From: an uncultured Eubacterium sp.
GTDB lineage: Bacteria > Bacillota > Clostridia > Lachnospirales > Lachnospiraceae
Reading direction: 5' to 3'
NCBI GenBank assembly: GCA_910589595.1
Contig: CAJUTM010000001.1
Span: 124,001 to 188,000 of the forward strand
Length of the DNA: 64,000 nt
Both the position numbers and the translations under genes were made by a program. The stretch's first letter is position 1, and each line of letters opens with the position of its first letter. Below, in pieces: positions 62,893 to 64,000 of this stretch. A model generated the notes under the pieces. It worked only from the letters and a program-made list of their open reading frames with translations, searched no databases and was not told the DNA's origin.

Positions 62893-64000
62893 TTAAAAAC
62901 CATCCGAAATTTCCTGCAAGTGTTTCTTGTATTCTAACATCTTATCACGCAGCATTGCCGCCGTCTCGAAATCGAGCTCCAGAGCAGCCTGATTCATTCT
63001 CTTTGCGACTTTGGCAATCGCTTTTTCGAGTTCCTGCCGGCTCATTGATTCCGCGTCTTTTTCTTCTTCCGTAATGTCGGCTTCCGCTTTCTTGGAAATG
63101 CGTATCAAATCACGTACTGCCTTTTTAATTGTCTGTGGAGTAATACCATGCGCTTGATTGTATTCCTGCTGCAGCTTACGACGCCGGTTTGTTTCTCCAA
63201 CTGCTTTCTTTATCGAATCCGTCTCCGAATCTGCATACATAATAACATGTCCTTCGGCATTGCGGGCAGCGCGGCCAATCGTCTGAATCAGCGATGTCTC
63301 CGAGCGCAGAAATCCCTCCTTGTCGGCGTCTAAAATCGCCACAAGCTGTATCTCCGGAATATCCAGTCCCTCGCGCAACAGATTAATCCCTACGAGAACA
63401 TCAAAAACATCCATTCGCATATCGCGGATAATCTCCGAGCGCTCCAACGTATCAATATCGGAGTGAAGATAACGCACACGAACATCTACTTCTTTCAAAT
63501 ATTTCGTTAAGTCCTCGGCCATGCGCTTCGTCAATGTCGTGACGAGTACCTTTCCCTTTTTATCCGTCACTTTGCGAATCTCTCCCAGCAAATCGTCTAC
63601 CTGTCCTTTTACCGGCCGCAGTTCCACTTTCGGGTCGAGCAATCCGGTCGGACGGATGATTTGCTCCGTTCTCATCAATTCATGACTCGATTCATACTCG
63701 GACGGAGTGGCGGATACAAATAGCATTTGATTGATATGCTGCTCAAATTCTTCAAAATTCAGCGGGCGGTTACTTCTTGCCGAGGGCAGGCGGAATCCAT
63801 ATTCTACCAACGTAGTCTTACGCGACTGGTCGCCCGCATACATACCCCGAATCTGCGGCACCGTAATATGCGACTCATCTACTATTATTAGAAAATCATC
63901 AGGAAAATAATCCATCAGCGTCATCGGTGTCTCCATCGGCTGTAACCCGTTCAAATGCATGGAATAATTCTCAATGCCGGAGCAGAAACCGGTCTCACGC
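62893..64000 (-). CDS. uvrB: excinuclease ABC subunit B, C-terminal part (truncated by window)
   Basis: The frame runs off the right edge, giving about 369 residues. It begins [13 protein letters not shown] and shows the helicase core [40 protein letters not shown], the motif V region [12 protein letters not shown], motif [15 protein letters not shown] and a C-terminal UVR domain ([22 protein letters not shown]). With uvrA it forms the nucleotide excision repair operon. The N-terminal ATP-binding part lies outside the window. Confidence 0.95.
   Translation of the reverse strand, partial: RETGFCSGIENYSMHLNGLQPMETPMTLMDYFPDDFLIIVDESHITVPQIRGMYAGDQSRKTTLVEYGFRLPSARSNRPLNFEEFEQHINQMLFVSATPSEYESSHELMRTEQIIRPTGLLDPKVELRPVKGQVDDLLGEIRKVTDKKGKVLVTTLTKRMAEDLTKYLKEVDVRVRYLHSDIDTLERSEIIRDMRMDVFDVLVGINLLREGLDIPEIQLVAILDADKEGFLRSETSLIQTIGRAARNAEGHVIMYADSETDSIKKAVGETNRRRKLQQEYNQAHGITPQTIKKAVRDLIRISKKAEADITEEEKDAESMSRQELEKAIAKVAKRMNQAALELDFETAAMLRDKMLEYKKHLQEISDGF

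Noticed and set aside
1..64000. CRISPR array, tRNA or rRNA genes
   Set aside because: No regularly spaced direct repeats, and no tRNA or rRNA signature were seen by reading either strand, though short tRNAs could be missed without a scan.

Overview
The window looks like chromosomal DNA of a Clostridia member, most likely a Lachnospiraceae-type gut Firmicute. The evidence is indirect: strong GGAGG ribosome-binding sites, moderate GC, a rel/MBL/hemZ/hisS/aspS block, pyrK-type dihydroorotate dehydrogenase, clostridial-style ThiC, FabV and FliB, and a cyclic-peptide agr locus. No rRNA, tRNA, CRISPR array, phage or intact insertion sequence was found. Starts were re-chosen from ribosome-binding sites wherever an open frame runs upstream of the likely start.

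Layout. 1-2.3 kb: 3' end of an HD-GYP gene, icd, and a long hairpin upstream of the icd promoter. 2.3-4.7 kb: two CobW/COG0523-type GTPases, one very His-rich and one fused to a DUF1980-like domain, with a small gene. 4.8-9 kb: aspartokinase, an AraC regulator, FabV and a hemolysin-III-like protein. 9-14.3 kb: a 1772-residue wall-anchored repeat protein. 14.4-15 kb: a striking ~480-bp fold-back element. 15-20 kb: thiC, a membrane protein, galM and DUF1294. 18.4-25.9 kb: aspS, hisS, hemZ, an MBL hydrolase and rel, compact and co-oriented. 26-30 kb: a ComEC-like hydrolase, an ABC-F ATPase and a CNNM/CorC-type transporter.

30-36.3 kb is a compact Tad/Flp-like (type IVc pilus) gene set. It has a TadZ-like protein, a secreted beta-helix protein, a small unknown, a CpaF ATPase, a TadB/C-like protein, a previously unlisted 31-residue membrane peptide and three small pseudopilin-like proteins. 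The genes overlap or nearly touch, and one promoter is visible upstream. pyrE follows with its own promoter and terminator.

37.3-41.7 kb is an agr-type quorum-sensing island: two XRE regulators, a LytTR response regulator, agrB, an overlapping 44-codon agrD whose likely signal is a serine lactone (ring S-L-L-L-F), a convergent AgrC-like kinase and a third XRE gene. 41.9-47.4 kb carries asd, a degenerate Nudix gene and pyrC-F-K-D. 47.5-64 kb holds rny, fliB, a membrane pseudokinase, secreted and lipoprotein genes, a stand-alone HD hydrolase, the KDG operon eda-kdgK with a palindrome-rich control region, an AIM24-like protein, yfbR, uvrA and the 3' part of uvrB.

The best candidates for something under-described are the Tad-like locus with its built-in beta-helix and tiny membrane peptide, the agr locus with a serine-lactone peptide, and the large fold-back element next to thiC.
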